Shown here: one piece after another, positions 8,577 through 16,566 of the stretch
Position numbering within the stretch: position 1 is the stretch's first letter
How the letters are laid out: the number at the start of each line of letters is the position of its first letter
Source: Chitinivibrionales bacterium
GTDB taxonomy: Bacteria > Fibrobacterota > Chitinivibrionia > Chitinivibrionales > FEN-1185
Assembly: GCA_035516255.1 (NCBI GenBank)
Contig: DATJAL010000040.1
Coordinates: 1-64,000 of the forward strand
Direction: 5' to 3'
Length of the DNA: 64,000 nucleotides
The notes under the pieces: generated by a model
Told to the model about the DNA's origin: nothing
Databases searched by the model: none
What the model saw: only the letters and a program-made list of their open reading frames with translations
Program-made: the position numbers and the translations under genes

Positions 8577-8658
8577 AACGGATTAAATGCTGTTCACACC
8601 TTTCTTTAGGTGGTGATAATTGAGGACAAGAAATATACGTTATGTGGAATTAAGAGTT

Positions 8659-8684
8659 TAAAGTTGAAAGTTGGAAGTTGAAAG
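8659..8684. repeat. Fragment of the dispersed hairpin repeat
   Basis: An isolated inner arm, TAAAGTTGAAAGTTGG followed by AAGTTGAAAG, without the CACAGAG outer arm. It sits between the second aminopropyltransferase and the decarboxylase and looks like a decayed copy of the family at 3481, 6327 and 10493. Confidence 0.55.
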
Positions 8685-8743
8685 AAAAATGAGTGCCGGT
8701 CCTCAGTACGGTCGCTTTCAACGGAAACTTCTCGAGGCGAGCG

Positions 8744-9685
8744 TTATTTATGCACAATATCGTCGGGAATATCAGGATGCCTATCGCTCAGCACCCGCGC
8801 GGGTTTCTTGAAGAGCGCGTCGAGGTGCGGCCACGACACCTGCGCCGCCTCGTGGATTTTTCCGGTATAATAGCGCAGGCCGGTGATGCCGTAGCGCTTG
8901 AGCTTTTTGTCAACAGCGGGGCTGGTGACCGAGGCCATGTTCGAGCGGTCGGACGACACGGTAATGGACCAGAGCGTCGCGTACATGTGGATGTAGGCGT
9001 ACAGCGGGCACACGTGGCCAAACACCGAGCGCAGCGTGCGCTGGATGCTCGCGAAGGTGCGCGGCCGCGCCACGGGCGACTCGGTGTGCATCACGAACAC
9101 GCCGCGGCCGTCGCGCAGCGACCGCTTTACGGAACGGAAGAAATTCTTGGTATAAAGGTACTTTGCCGGACCGAAGGGGTCGGTCATGTCCATAATCACC
9201 ACGTCGAAGCGTTTCGGGCTTTTCTCCACAAACTTCCGTCCGTCCGCGATGTGGATGTGCACGCGCGGGTCGTCGAAGGCGCCCTGGTGGATCGACGGGA
9301 GGTATTTGCGCGAGAAGTCGATGACGCCCTTGTCAAGCTCGGCGAGGTCCACCGATCCCACGCAGGGGTATTTGAGCACCTCGCGGATGATGCCGCCGTC
9401 GCCCGCGCCGATCACGAGGACGCGCCGCGGGTCGGGATGGGTGCACAGGGCCGGGTGCACCATGGGTTCGTGGTAGTAGCACTCGCCCCATTGCGCGGCC
9501 TGGGTGATGCCGTCGAGGATGAGCACCCGGCCGAATTCGTTGGTGTCAACGAGCTCGATGGTCTGGTACTTGGTGGCGCCGAACCGAAGGCGCTTCTTGA
9601 TGGTGTAGAAGAAGCCGAAGTCGTCGTTGAGCCACTCGGTGTGCTGCGTGAAGCGCCGGGAGCGGTACAGGTACGGGCGTTTCAT
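8744..9685 (-). CDS. speE: Spermidine synthase-like aminopropyltransferase 2
   Basis: A 313-residue homologue of the enzyme at 6494. The fold markers are clear: FGRVLILDGI, VIGAGDGG (91-98), an ELD acid, and MDMTDPFGPA with the catalytic Asp pair. It differs in the diamine site: where the first enzyme reads TERDEHIYHE this one reads AQWGECYYHE. That suggests a different acceptor, for instance spermidine or another diamine, but this is inference. It starts one base after the AdoMet decarboxylase stop, so the two form a tight unit in which the decarboxylated AdoMet producer and its consumer are made together. Confidence 0.86.
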   Translation of the reverse strand: MKRPYLYRSRRFTQHTEWLNDDFGFFYTIKKRLRFGATKYQTIELVDTNEFGRVLILDGITQAAQWGECYYHEPMVHPALCTHPDPRRVLVIGAGDGGIIREVLKYPCVGSVDLAELDKGVIDFSRKYLPSIHQGAFDDPRVHIHIADGRKFVEKSPKRFDVVIMDMTDPFGPAKYLYTKNFFRSVKRSLRDGRGVFVMHTESPVARPRTFASIQRTLRSVFGHVCPLYAYIHMYATLWSITVSSDRSNMASVTSPAVDKKLKRYGITGLRYYTGKIHEAAQVSWPHLDALFKKPARVLSDRHPDIPDDIVHK

Positions 9686-9686
9686 G

Positions 9687-10466
9687 TTACATGTCGTAGG
9701 TGTAAATGTTTTTGCACTGGTAAATCTCGAGCATCTCCTTGCGCAGGAGGCTCGAGATCTTGGCGCGGGCCGACGGCCCGAGCGACTGGTTTTCGGCGCC
9801 GAACAGGTAGTTGTCGAGCTTGAATTTGTGCAGCATCATCTTGGTGTGGAAGATGTTGTCCGAGACGATGTTGATGTCGTAGGCCGTGTAGATGTCGAGG
9901 ATCTCGTCACTGATGTAGTCCTGGATCGAAGTGATGTCGTGGTCGAGGTAGATCTTGCGGCCGTGCACGTCGCGGGTGAAGCCGCGCACCTTGTAGTCCA
10001 TGAGCACGATGTCGGAGTCGAAGCTGTTGATGAGGAAGTCGAGGGCGTTGAGGGGCGAGATCGTGCCGCAGGTGGTGACGTCGATGTCGACGCGGAAGGT
10101 GCTGATGCCCGTCACCGGGTTCGTTTCCGGGTAGGTATGGGCCGAGATGTGGCTTTTATCAAGATGCGCCACGGTGCCCTGCGGCACCAGGTGCCCCTCG
10201 TTGATGAGCACGGTCACCGACGCGCCGCGCGGCTCGTAGTCCTGGCTCGACATGTTGATAATGTTCGCCTCGATGATGCGGGTGACCTCCTCGAGGATGC
10301 TGCGCACCTTCTTGGAGTTGTACACCTCGTCGATGTAGTCGAGGTAGGCGGTCTGCGACGCCTTGGACCGCGCGTAGCAGATGTCGTAGATGTTGAAGGA
10401 GAGCGACTTGGTGAGGCTGTTGAAGCCCTGCAGCTTGATCTTTCTGCCGCGGCACCGGTTTATCAT
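9687..10466 (-). CDS. speD: S-adenosylmethionine decarboxylase proenzyme, Enterobacterial type
   Basis: A 259-residue proenzyme matching the length of the E. coli-type SpeD. The self-cleavage site is [13 protein letters not shown]; Ser105 would become the pyruvoyl cofactor after the break between Lys104 and Ser105. Downstream the conserved [11 protein letters not shown] segment provides the Cys donor region. The product, decarboxylated AdoMet, feeds the two aminopropyltransferases. It is the first gene of the polyamine set on the minus strand and is followed directly by the second aminopropyltransferase. A repeat separates it from the two-component pair upstream. Confidence 0.92.
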   Translation of the reverse strand: MINRCRGRKIKLQGFNSLTKSLSFNIYDICYARSKASQTAYLDYIDEVYNSKKVRSILEEVTRIIEANIINMSSQDYEPRGASVTVLINEGHLVPQGTVAHLDKSHISAHTYPETNPVTGISTFRVDIDVTTCGTISPLNALDFLINSFDSDIVLMDYKVRGFTRDVHGRKIYLDHDITSIQDYISDEILDIYTAYDINIVSDNIFHTKMMLHKFKLDNYLFGAENQSLGPSARAKISSLLRKEMLEIYQCKNIYTYDM

Positions 10467-10492
10467 TTTGTCAACCTCCTAAAAAGAAAATT

Positions 10493-10643
10493 GCCACAGA
10501 GACGCAGAGGACACCGAGAATTATGATGGTTTTAAGTTGGAAGTTGAAGGCAAAGACTTTAGTTTGTTTCTCACTTTCAACTTTCCACCTTCAACTTCCA
10601 ACTCTATTTTATTTTTCTCCGCGCTCTCCGTGTCTCCGCGGTG
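10493..10643. repeat. Dispersed nested-hairpin repeat, copy 3
   Basis: Third full copy, same orientation: GCCACAGAGACGCAGAGG on the left, inner arms TAAGTTGGAAGTTGAAGG and CACTTTCAACTTTCC, right arm CTCTCCGTGTCTCCGCGG. It lies between the 3' end of the receiver-ATPase gene and the start of speD. Confidence 0.85.
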
Positions 10644-10652
10644 AATTTTTCT

Positions 10653-11549
10653 TTACAGCTCGTTTATGTACAGCGGCTTGTAGCCGCGGTACTTGTGGGA
10701 AAAATAATTAATGAGAATTACCTCGGTCTTTTTTTTCGGCTCGATGTTGATGATCATCCGGTCGGAAAACAGCCTGCTCATGTGCAGGCCCCTGCCCGAA
10801 TCGTCGAACGCGCCCGCGCCCGACAGCTGGCGTTCGATCTTGTACAGCACGGTATCTTTTGTCAAACGTCCCCGGTTGTCGATGACCGCGACGCCGTATT
10901 TTTCGGCGTCGAACGCGCATTCGAGGCGTACGTACTCCTGCGGCGAAAGCGCGACGTCGGAGAACTCCTCGTATTTCTCGGTGCCGTCGGGAAACGTGGG
11001 CGCATGGTACACCGCATTGGTCACGATCTCGTCGAGCACGAGCTGCATGTCGCCGGCGCCGCCGAGCCGTTTGGTGAGCAAATTTACCGCCGCCTCGCGC
11101 ACTTCCCTGGCTTCGGCCGACGAGCGGATGCAGAACTCGCCGAGCAGCGTGTGCTGCGGCAGCAGGTACCGGCCGATGCCGAAGATGTTGCCGGTGAGCA
11201 GGCCATCCACCAGCGCGTCGAGCTCGGGGAAGTTGAAGGGCGAAGTCTTGGGAATGATGTTCGACACGCCCGATTTGCGCGCCAGGCGAATATAGTCATC
11301 GACGTTGTAAGCCGTGATGAGCACGGTGCGCGTTCCCGGCGAGCGGCGCTTGATTTCCGCGAGCAGCTCCGGCCCTTTCATGCCCGGCATATTGATGTCC
11401 GATATCACCATGTCGAACGGCCGCTTTTCGCACAACGCAAGCGCCGTATCCGCGTTTTCGGCGGTGGCCACCTCGTAGCGGCCCTCGAGAAAATCGAGCA
11501 GCATGGTGCGTATGGTGATTTCGTCGTCGACAATGAGAATTCGGTGCAT
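10653..11549 (-). CDS. Receiver domain fused to an RsbW-like ATPase domain
   Basis: A 298-residue cytoplasmic response regulator with a non-DNA-binding output. The receiver (1-120) has the acidic pair DD at 8-9, phospho-acceptor Asp51 in ISDINMPG, Thr79 and Lys101. The output (about 135-290) has GHKL ATPase motifs: N box LDEIVTNAVYHA (172-183), G1 DNRG (224-227) and GRGLHMSR (252-259), as in RsbW/SpoIIAB-type anti-sigma kinases. I infer that phosphorylation controls an anti-sigma or other protein-kinase activity; no sigma factor or antagonist lies beside it. Its ATG overlaps the histidine kinase stop in TGATG, so the pair is one system. Confidence 0.85.
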   Translation of the reverse strand: MHRILIVDDEITIRTMLLDFLEGRYEVATAENADTALALCEKRPFDMVISDINMPGMKGPELLAEIKRRSPGTRTVLITAYNVDDYIRLARKSGVSNIIPKTSPFNFPELDALVDGLLTGNIFGIGRYLLPQHTLLGEFCIRSSAEAREVREAAVNLLTKRLGGAGDMQLVLDEIVTNAVYHAPTFPDGTEKYEEFSDVALSPQEYVRLECAFDAEKYGVAVIDNRGRLTKDTVLYKIERQLSGAGAFDDSGRGLHMSRLFSDRMIINIEPKKKTEVILINYFSHKYRGYKPLYINEL

Positions 11550-12817
11550 CAGCTGGTGCCCTCCTCGCCGCCCTTTGCGGCCACCGGCAGAAGAATTGAG
11601 AACACGGTGAGCTTTTGCGTGCTCTCGAAAAAAATGCGGCCGCCGTGCTCGTCGATGATCTTCTGGCAGATTGAAAGGCCCAGGCCGGTGCCTTCGCCGG
11701 GCGGACGCGTGGTGAAGAACGGGTCGAAGATCCGTTCCCTGATCGCGTCCGCCACGCCGCTGCCGTTGTCTGAAACGTCAATGCGCACCATGTCATCCTG
11801 TGTTCCGGTGGCGACGGTGACGAGCCCCGAATATTTTTTATTGTCACGGCTCATCACCGCCTGCTTCTCCTGCACCGACTGCACCGCGTTGGTGAGCAGG
11901 TTGATGAGGACCTGCTGGATCTTTGCGGGATCGCACAGCACCGGCGGAACGGACGCGCCGAGATGCAGGGCCACTTCCGCGGCCGACGGGGCCTTGAGCC
12001 GCACCGCCTCCGCCGATTTGGTCACGAGCCCGTTGGCGTCGGCGGGCGCTATGGCGCTGTCCTCCTTGCGCGACAGGTGCAGAAGGTCCTTGACAATTGC
12101 GGTGGCGCGCGACGATGAGTCGAGGATGGTGGCGACGCGCTGCGCGCCCTTTTCGTTGAGGCCGTACTTATCGCGCATCGCGAGCATGTTGGCCGCGGTG
12201 CCGGAAATGCCCGAGAGCGGATTGATCATCTCGTGGGCGATCCCGGCCGTCATGGTGCCGATGGTGGCCAGTTTTTCGGAGCGCAGCAGCTGGTCGAGGA
12301 TGGCCTTCTCCTCGGTGGTGTCGCGCAGGTGCTCGATCACATTCTTCGGATTTCCCGCCACGTCAAGAACAGGATAGGTCGCGATCGTAAAGTGCCTGGT
12401 CCGTTCGGCGTCGGTCATGGTGACCTGGTGCTTGAGCACGGGCTTGCCGGTGGAAAACGTTCTCTGCGCCGGACATTTGTCGCAGGGCTCCGTCCGTTTC
12501 CACAATACCTCCCAGCAGTGTTTGCCCAGGAGTTTTTTTATGGACGTCCCCGCAAACGCGGCATAGCTTTTGTTGACCCGGGTGATGCAAAGGTCGGCAT
12601 CGAGCGCGCAGATAAGGTCGGTGATCGCGTCAAACGCGATCTCGAGCTGCTTTTTGCTCAGCGTGATTTTTTCCATCACCCTGGTGTCGTTGAGGCTGTT
12701 GACCAGCTCACGCCGGTAATTGGCGGCATTGTTTTTTTCTCTTTGATAAGAAAGGAACAATATCCCCATGATGATGATACAAAGGAGAATGGCGATGAGG
12801 AGCATGGTTGTTATCAT
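11549..12817 (-). CDS. Membrane sensor histidine kinase with a Cys-rich PAS domain
   Basis: A 422-residue kinase. One membrane helix (about 3-24), a short coiled linker, a PAS domain (about 55-170) containing CWEVLWKRTEPCDKCPAQRT, HisKA with phospho-acceptor His195 in GIAHEMINPLSG, and a GHKL ATPase with N box NLLTNAVQSV, G1 DNGSGV and G2 GTGLGLSI. The CxxC-containing PAS phrase is found in many PAS kinases; a role in metal, haem or redox sensing is possible but unproven. It phosphorylates the coupled receiver-ATPase downstream. A likely promoter is at 12861-12889. Confidence 0.88.
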   Translation of the reverse strand: MITTMLLIAILLCIIIMGILFLSYQREKNNAANYRRELVNSLNDTRVMEKITLSKKQLEIAFDAITDLICALDADLCITRVNKSYAAFAGTSIKKLLGKHCWEVLWKRTEPCDKCPAQRTFSTGKPVLKHQVTMTDAERTRHFTIATYPVLDVAGNPKNVIEHLRDTTEEKAILDQLLRSEKLATIGTMTAGIAHEMINPLSGISGTAANMLAMRDKYGLNEKGAQRVATILDSSSRATAIVKDLLHLSRKEDSAIAPADANGLVTKSAEAVRLKAPSAAEVALHLGASVPPVLCDPAKIQQVLINLLTNAVQSVQEKQAVMSRDNKKYSGLVTVATGTQDDMVRIDVSDNGSGVADAIRERIFDPFFTTRPPGEGTGLGLSICQKIIDEHGGRIFFESTQKLTVFSILLPVAAKGGEEGTS

Positions 12818-12860
12818 CCGATTAACGTCCGGTTAAAATATTTCACTCTCGCACAGTATA

Positions 12861-12889
12861 ATCATAGCACAAACAGCACCAAAAAACAA
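12861..12889 (-). promoter_or_regulatory. Sigma-70-type promoter of the two-component operon
   Basis: On the minus strand TTGTTT (12889-12884) and TATGAT (12866-12861) are 17 bases apart, 44 bases upstream of the histidine kinase ATG. The -35 is imperfect and a nearby TATACT offers a second -10, so the exact start is uncertain. Confidence 0.45.
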
Positions 12890-12909
12890 TCAAGGAAAAA
12901 GGAGACCGA

Positions 12910-15627
12910 TTAAAACGTGCCCGAGGAGAACTGCCAGAGCGGGCTTTCGGATTGCGACTTCGAGTTTTTGGCCACCACCTGCCAGTAGTAGATGGTGTTC
13001 CGGCTCAGGCCGTACATGGTGATGGAGGTGGCGGAGATGGGCCCCACCTGCTGCAGGGAAAGCGGATCGGTGCCGAAATAGACGTCGAACGAGAGCGGGT
13101 CCGCGGTGTCGGGGTTGGAACAGGAGAACGACAGTGTCACGCTCGACTGGTTGATCACCGCGTTGTTGAGCGGCGAAAGCGCGGCCGGCACGCCGATCGA
13201 CGTGCCGAAATACAGCCGCACCATCACCGAGTCGACGAACGACTGGTCGCGCACCGTGGCGATGATGGTGTCGTAGCCGGAGAACAGGGTGGGGTCCACG
13301 GTGTAGAGGAACGTGTCGACGACCGCCGAGTCGATGGTGCTTGTCGCGTGCGAATGCGCGTCGAACAGCGTCACGCTGCGCCGGTCGACGTAGGGGTTGT
13401 CCGGGTCGTGGAGCCGGAACACCATGGTGAACGGCGCGCGCACGTCGGTGAGGTTCACGGCGCCGTTGGGCAGCGTGTCGGCCGAATACGAGACCGATAT
13501 CGAGCACGGCCGGGCGGGCGGCACCACGAGGATGCGCGGGTACAGCGTGTCGGTGCTCGGGAACTGGTCCTTGACAATTGCAATAATCTGGCAGTAGCCG
13601 GTGTCGCCCGGACCCGGCGCCCATACCAGCAGGCTGTCGGTGGTGTTGTCGAGCAGCGGGGCCTTTTTCCCCACGATGCGCGCGGAAAAGACAAACGGCG
13701 GGATGCCGCTGCCGTGCGCAACGGTCAGCACCTGTTTGAGGGTGTCCCTGCCCGCGAAGAGGAACTGCGGGAAATCCTCGGCCCTGGTGCCGAAGGCCAC
13801 CGGTTTGGGCGGCAGATGCCCCGGCAGCGAAACATACAGCAGGCAGGTCGCGAACACCGGCTGGTACCCGTCAAACACGCGGATGGTCACGGAATACGCG
13901 CCGGTGTCGGCCTGGCCGGGCGTCCAGGTGATGATGCCGCGCGGCCCGACCACGAGACCCGCGGGGCCCTGCGAAACCTGGTAGGTAAGCGAGTCGTTGT
14001 CCGCGTCGAGCGCCTGCATCGTGTCGGCGTACGGCAGGCCTGCCTCGATGTAGGTGGAGCGCGGCGGCCGCTGGATGACCGGCGGGCTGTTTTTATAGAT
14101 CACCACGGATTGCTGAACCCTGTTTCTCTTTTTGTCAACTGCGGTGATCACGACCTCGTTCCCCGTCTTGGCGTGGGTCAGCGCCACCGTGTCGTAGTAC
14201 CAGAGGCCGTTCGGCGCCGCCACCGTGCCGTTGATCCAGAGCGTGTCGATGCCGCTCTGGTCGTCGAGCGCGCGCACCGCGATCACCACGGACGACCGGT
14301 CGGTGAACAGCCCCTGCGCCACGCTGCCATCGGCGAGCACGTCGAGGATGCGCGGCGGCACCGTATCGGGCCCGCCGGGGTTGCAGATCAGCAGGAGCTC
14401 CTTCCAGTCAACCACGGTGCCGCTCTGGTCCGCCGCGATGAGCCGCGCCGAGTTCTGGCCGGGGTTGAGCGTCACCGTCCAGTCCCAGGTTGCCGCGGCA
14501 TTGGTGATCGTCTTCACCACCGGGTTGACGGAGTCGTTGACAAACAGGCGAAGCAGGAGGTTGAGCGAATCGAGCGTGTTATTTTCGACGCGGCCGGTCA
14601 AGATGTACGACGCCGACCCGACCACGGAGGTGTCCTGCGGCGGGGTGAGCACCACAATGCTGGCCTTTTTCGCGTGCGGCACCGTGGTCGAAAACACCAG
14701 CCAGAAGGTTTTCTGCGCCGCGTTGCCGTTGCGGAAGTGGTCGAGGGCGTACACGGCAAGAACAAGGGGCGCGGCCGCGGTGTAGGTGTACACCTTGTCG
14801 AACAGCTTGTAGTAATCGCTGCCGTTTTTCCCGTCGAACGGCTGGCCGTTGACCGAAGCGGAATCCACGGTGCCCGAAAGGTCGTCGGTGATGCGCGCCT
14901 TGAACGCGAACACCGAATCGCTGGTGAAGATCGTGTCGCCGTGCATCACCTCGGTGTTGACGCATGCGATGACGGGCTTCACGGTGTCGCGCAGGGAGAA
15001 GAAGAAGCTGTCGGCGGGCGAGACATGGCGGCCGTCCCATACCCAGAGGCTTCCCATGCCCGCGTAGAACGGCGCAGCGGCCGACACCCGCGTGCTGCAC
15101 AGCGGCGAGGCGTAGCGCACGCTCGCGCCGAGCGCCCAGTTGTAAATCACGTCGCGGTCCTTCACGCGCGGGGTGCGGAACGTCACCGAGTCGCGCGCGA
15201 ACGCGAAAAGGCTGTCCTGGTGCAGCGGCGATTTCAGGTACACGTGCATCGAATCGACGACGCGCGCGCCGTTGGACTTGTACACCGAGGTGACCACCGA
15301 CTGCAAGCCCGTGTCGAAAAACGACACGAGGAACACGAACGGTTCTTTTGAAAAATCCGACTTTACGACCGTTGATTCCGCGGATGTCCACAGGCGGTTC
15401 GCGGTCGCCGAAACCGAAAAGCTGTCCATGAGTTCCTTGACGTCAACGCGGACCTGGAGGGTTTCGGTGGAGAAGATCTCGAGCGTGTCCCGGTTGTGGA
15501 TGCTCTGGCGCTCCAAATACAGGCCCGCGTTTGCGTAATCGGAAAAGGGGTTTGATTCGCGGCCGCAGAACACGAACGCCGTGCTCAGCATCGGGGGGAT
15601 CAATAAATATTTAATGAAATTTTTCAT
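12910..15627 (-). CDS. Large exported Ig/cadherin-like and FN3 protein
   Basis: A 905-residue envelope protein. The N-terminal signal ends FVFCG, an imperfect lipobox, so lipid anchoring at Cys21 is plausible but not certain. The body is a string of beta-sandwich domains: Ig-like repeats with VRALDDQSGIDTLWINGT, a putative-Ig/cadherin module (SPPVIQRPPRS, then ITWTPGQADTGAYSVTIRV, a He-PIG-like signature) and a final FN3 domain (FDVYFGTDPLSLQQV, IYYWQVVAKNS). No catalytic motif is visible; adhesion or binding is the likely role. It is the last gene of a three-gene unit after the membrane kinase and the beta-helix protein. Confidence 0.8.
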   Translation of the reverse strand: MKNFIKYLLIPPMLSTAFVFCGRESNPFSDYANAGLYLERQSIHNRDTLEIFSTETLQVRVDVKELMDSFSVSATANRLWTSAESTVVKSDFSKEPFVFLVSFFDTGLQSVVTSVYKSNGARVVDSMHVYLKSPLHQDSLFAFARDSVTFRTPRVKDRDVIYNWALGASVRYASPLCSTRVSAAAPFYAGMGSLWVWDGRHVSPADSFFFSLRDTVKPVIACVNTEVMHGDTIFTSDSVFAFKARITDDLSGTVDSASVNGQPFDGKNGSDYYKLFDKVYTYTAAAPLVLAVYALDHFRNGNAAQKTFWLVFSTTVPHAKKASIVVLTPPQDTSVVGSASYILTGRVENNTLDSLNLLLRLFVNDSVNPVVKTITNAAATWDWTVTLNPGQNSARLIAADQSGTVVDWKELLLICNPGGPDTVPPRILDVLADGSVAQGLFTDRSSVVIAVRALDDQSGIDTLWINGTVAAPNGLWYYDTVALTHAKTGNEVVITAVDKKRNRVQQSVVIYKNSPPVIQRPPRSTYIEAGLPYADTMQALDADNDSLTYQVSQGPAGLVVGPRGIITWTPGQADTGAYSVTIRVFDGYQPVFATCLLYVSLPGHLPPKPVAFGTRAEDFPQFLFAGRDTLKQVLTVAHGSGIPPFVFSARIVGKKAPLLDNTTDSLLVWAPGPGDTGYCQIIAIVKDQFPSTDTLYPRILVVPPARPCSISVSYSADTLPNGAVNLTDVRAPFTMVFRLHDPDNPYVDRRSVTLFDAHSHATSTIDSAVVDTFLYTVDPTLFSGYDTIIATVRDQSFVDSVMVRLYFGTSIGVPAALSPLNNAVINQSSVTLSFSCSNPDTADPLSFDVYFGTDPLSLQQVGPISATSITMYGLSRNTIYYWQVVAKNSKSQSESPLWQFSSGTF

Positions 15628-15672
15628 TTATGATCTTTGATAGTATCGTAAATCAACATTAACTTCAAACGT

Positions 15673-16554
15673 CTAAAACCTGAACGACCAGCATATCCCC
15701 ACCGTTCCTATCGCGATAACGCCCAGGCTCGATATGAGGTTCGCAAGGTCGTTGTTTTTCGCGTTTCTCGCCGCCTCCCAGGCGGCGCCGGTATTCTCCG
15801 CGAGATTGAGCTTGTCGGTGCTGTTGATGGAATTGAAATTCCGCTGCGACGTGGCGAGCTGGCTCGCCTCGACGAGCGCCGCGATGACCCCGACGGCGGT
15901 CGCCACCACGCCGCTGTAGCGGATCGTGTTGCGCGTGGGGGCGAGCGGGTCTTTGAGCAGGGTAATGGGGATTCCCCCCGAAACCGCGTCGGTGACCGTG
16001 GCGGCGTATTCGTACGGCTGGTCCGAGACCTTGTACGCAACGCCCAGCACGGTGAGATTGCCCCTGCCGTTGTGCAGAAAGAGGCAGGGCGACAGTTTAA
16101 AAAACTTGGTGAGTGAGCTTATCCCGTCAACGGAGTACATCACCGCGCAAAAGGAAAGCTGGGTGCCGATGGCGTCTTCGTGGATGTAAATGCCGTTCCA
16201 GTCGTACGGCGCCGCGTCCACCGCGCTGCGCTTGTTGTAGGCCTTGTCGTTTACCGACGTGAATACCACCGGTCTGTCCTTGCCGCCCCTGACCTGCAGC
16301 GTGCCCAGCACGTGCAGGCCCGTGAAGTTCTTGAAGCACAGTACGGTCCCCTCGGAAATCGTCACGGTTTTTCCCTGCGGCACATAGAGGTCGCCCGCGA
16401 CAAAATACGGATGGTCTTTGGCGGCGAGAACGGCGGGCAGGTCGCCGGCAATGGTGTCGAACACGCTCTTGACCGTGTCAACCGGCGCGGGTTTCGGGGC
16501 CTGGCCAAACGATACGCAGGAAACAAGCAATAAAATGATACTTATTTTTTTCAT
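15673..16554 (-). CDS. Exported protein with beta-helix-like N-half and hydrophobic C-segment
   Basis: A 293-residue protein with a signal peptide (MKKISI start, cleavage likely after SFG). Residues about 50-150 look like a short right-handed beta-helix: GDLYVPQGKTVTISEGTVL, LHVLGTLQVRGG and VVFTSVNDKAY are the phrases seen in secreted proteins that begin with a 'write-once' helix rung. A hydrophobic segment near 215-235 and another near the C-terminus (LISSLGVIAIGTVGICW) suggest membrane contact. Function unknown. It lies 12 bases after the kinase gene and 45 before the large Ig-like gene. Confidence 0.7.
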   Translation of the reverse strand: MKKISIILLLVSCVSFGQAPKPAPVDTVKSVFDTIAGDLPAVLAAKDHPYFVAGDLYVPQGKTVTISEGTVLCFKNFTGLHVLGTLQVRGGKDRPVVFTSVNDKAYNKRSAVDAAPYDWNGIYIHEDAIGTQLSFCAVMYSVDGISSLTKFFKLSPCLFLHNGRGNLTVLGVAYKVSDQPYEYAATVTDAVSGGIPITLLKDPLAPTRNTIRYSGVVATAVGVIAALVEASQLATSQRNFNSINSTDKLNLAENTGAAWEAARNAKNNDLANLISSLGVIAIGTVGICWSFRF

Positions 16555-16566
16555 ATCGGCACCGGT

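Noticed and set aside
12952-15351. 799-codon plus-strand frame across the Ig-like gene
   Set aside because: Composition is Arg/Val/His/Gly-rich, as shadows of GC-rich genes are; the minus-strand protein has domain signatures and a signal peptide.
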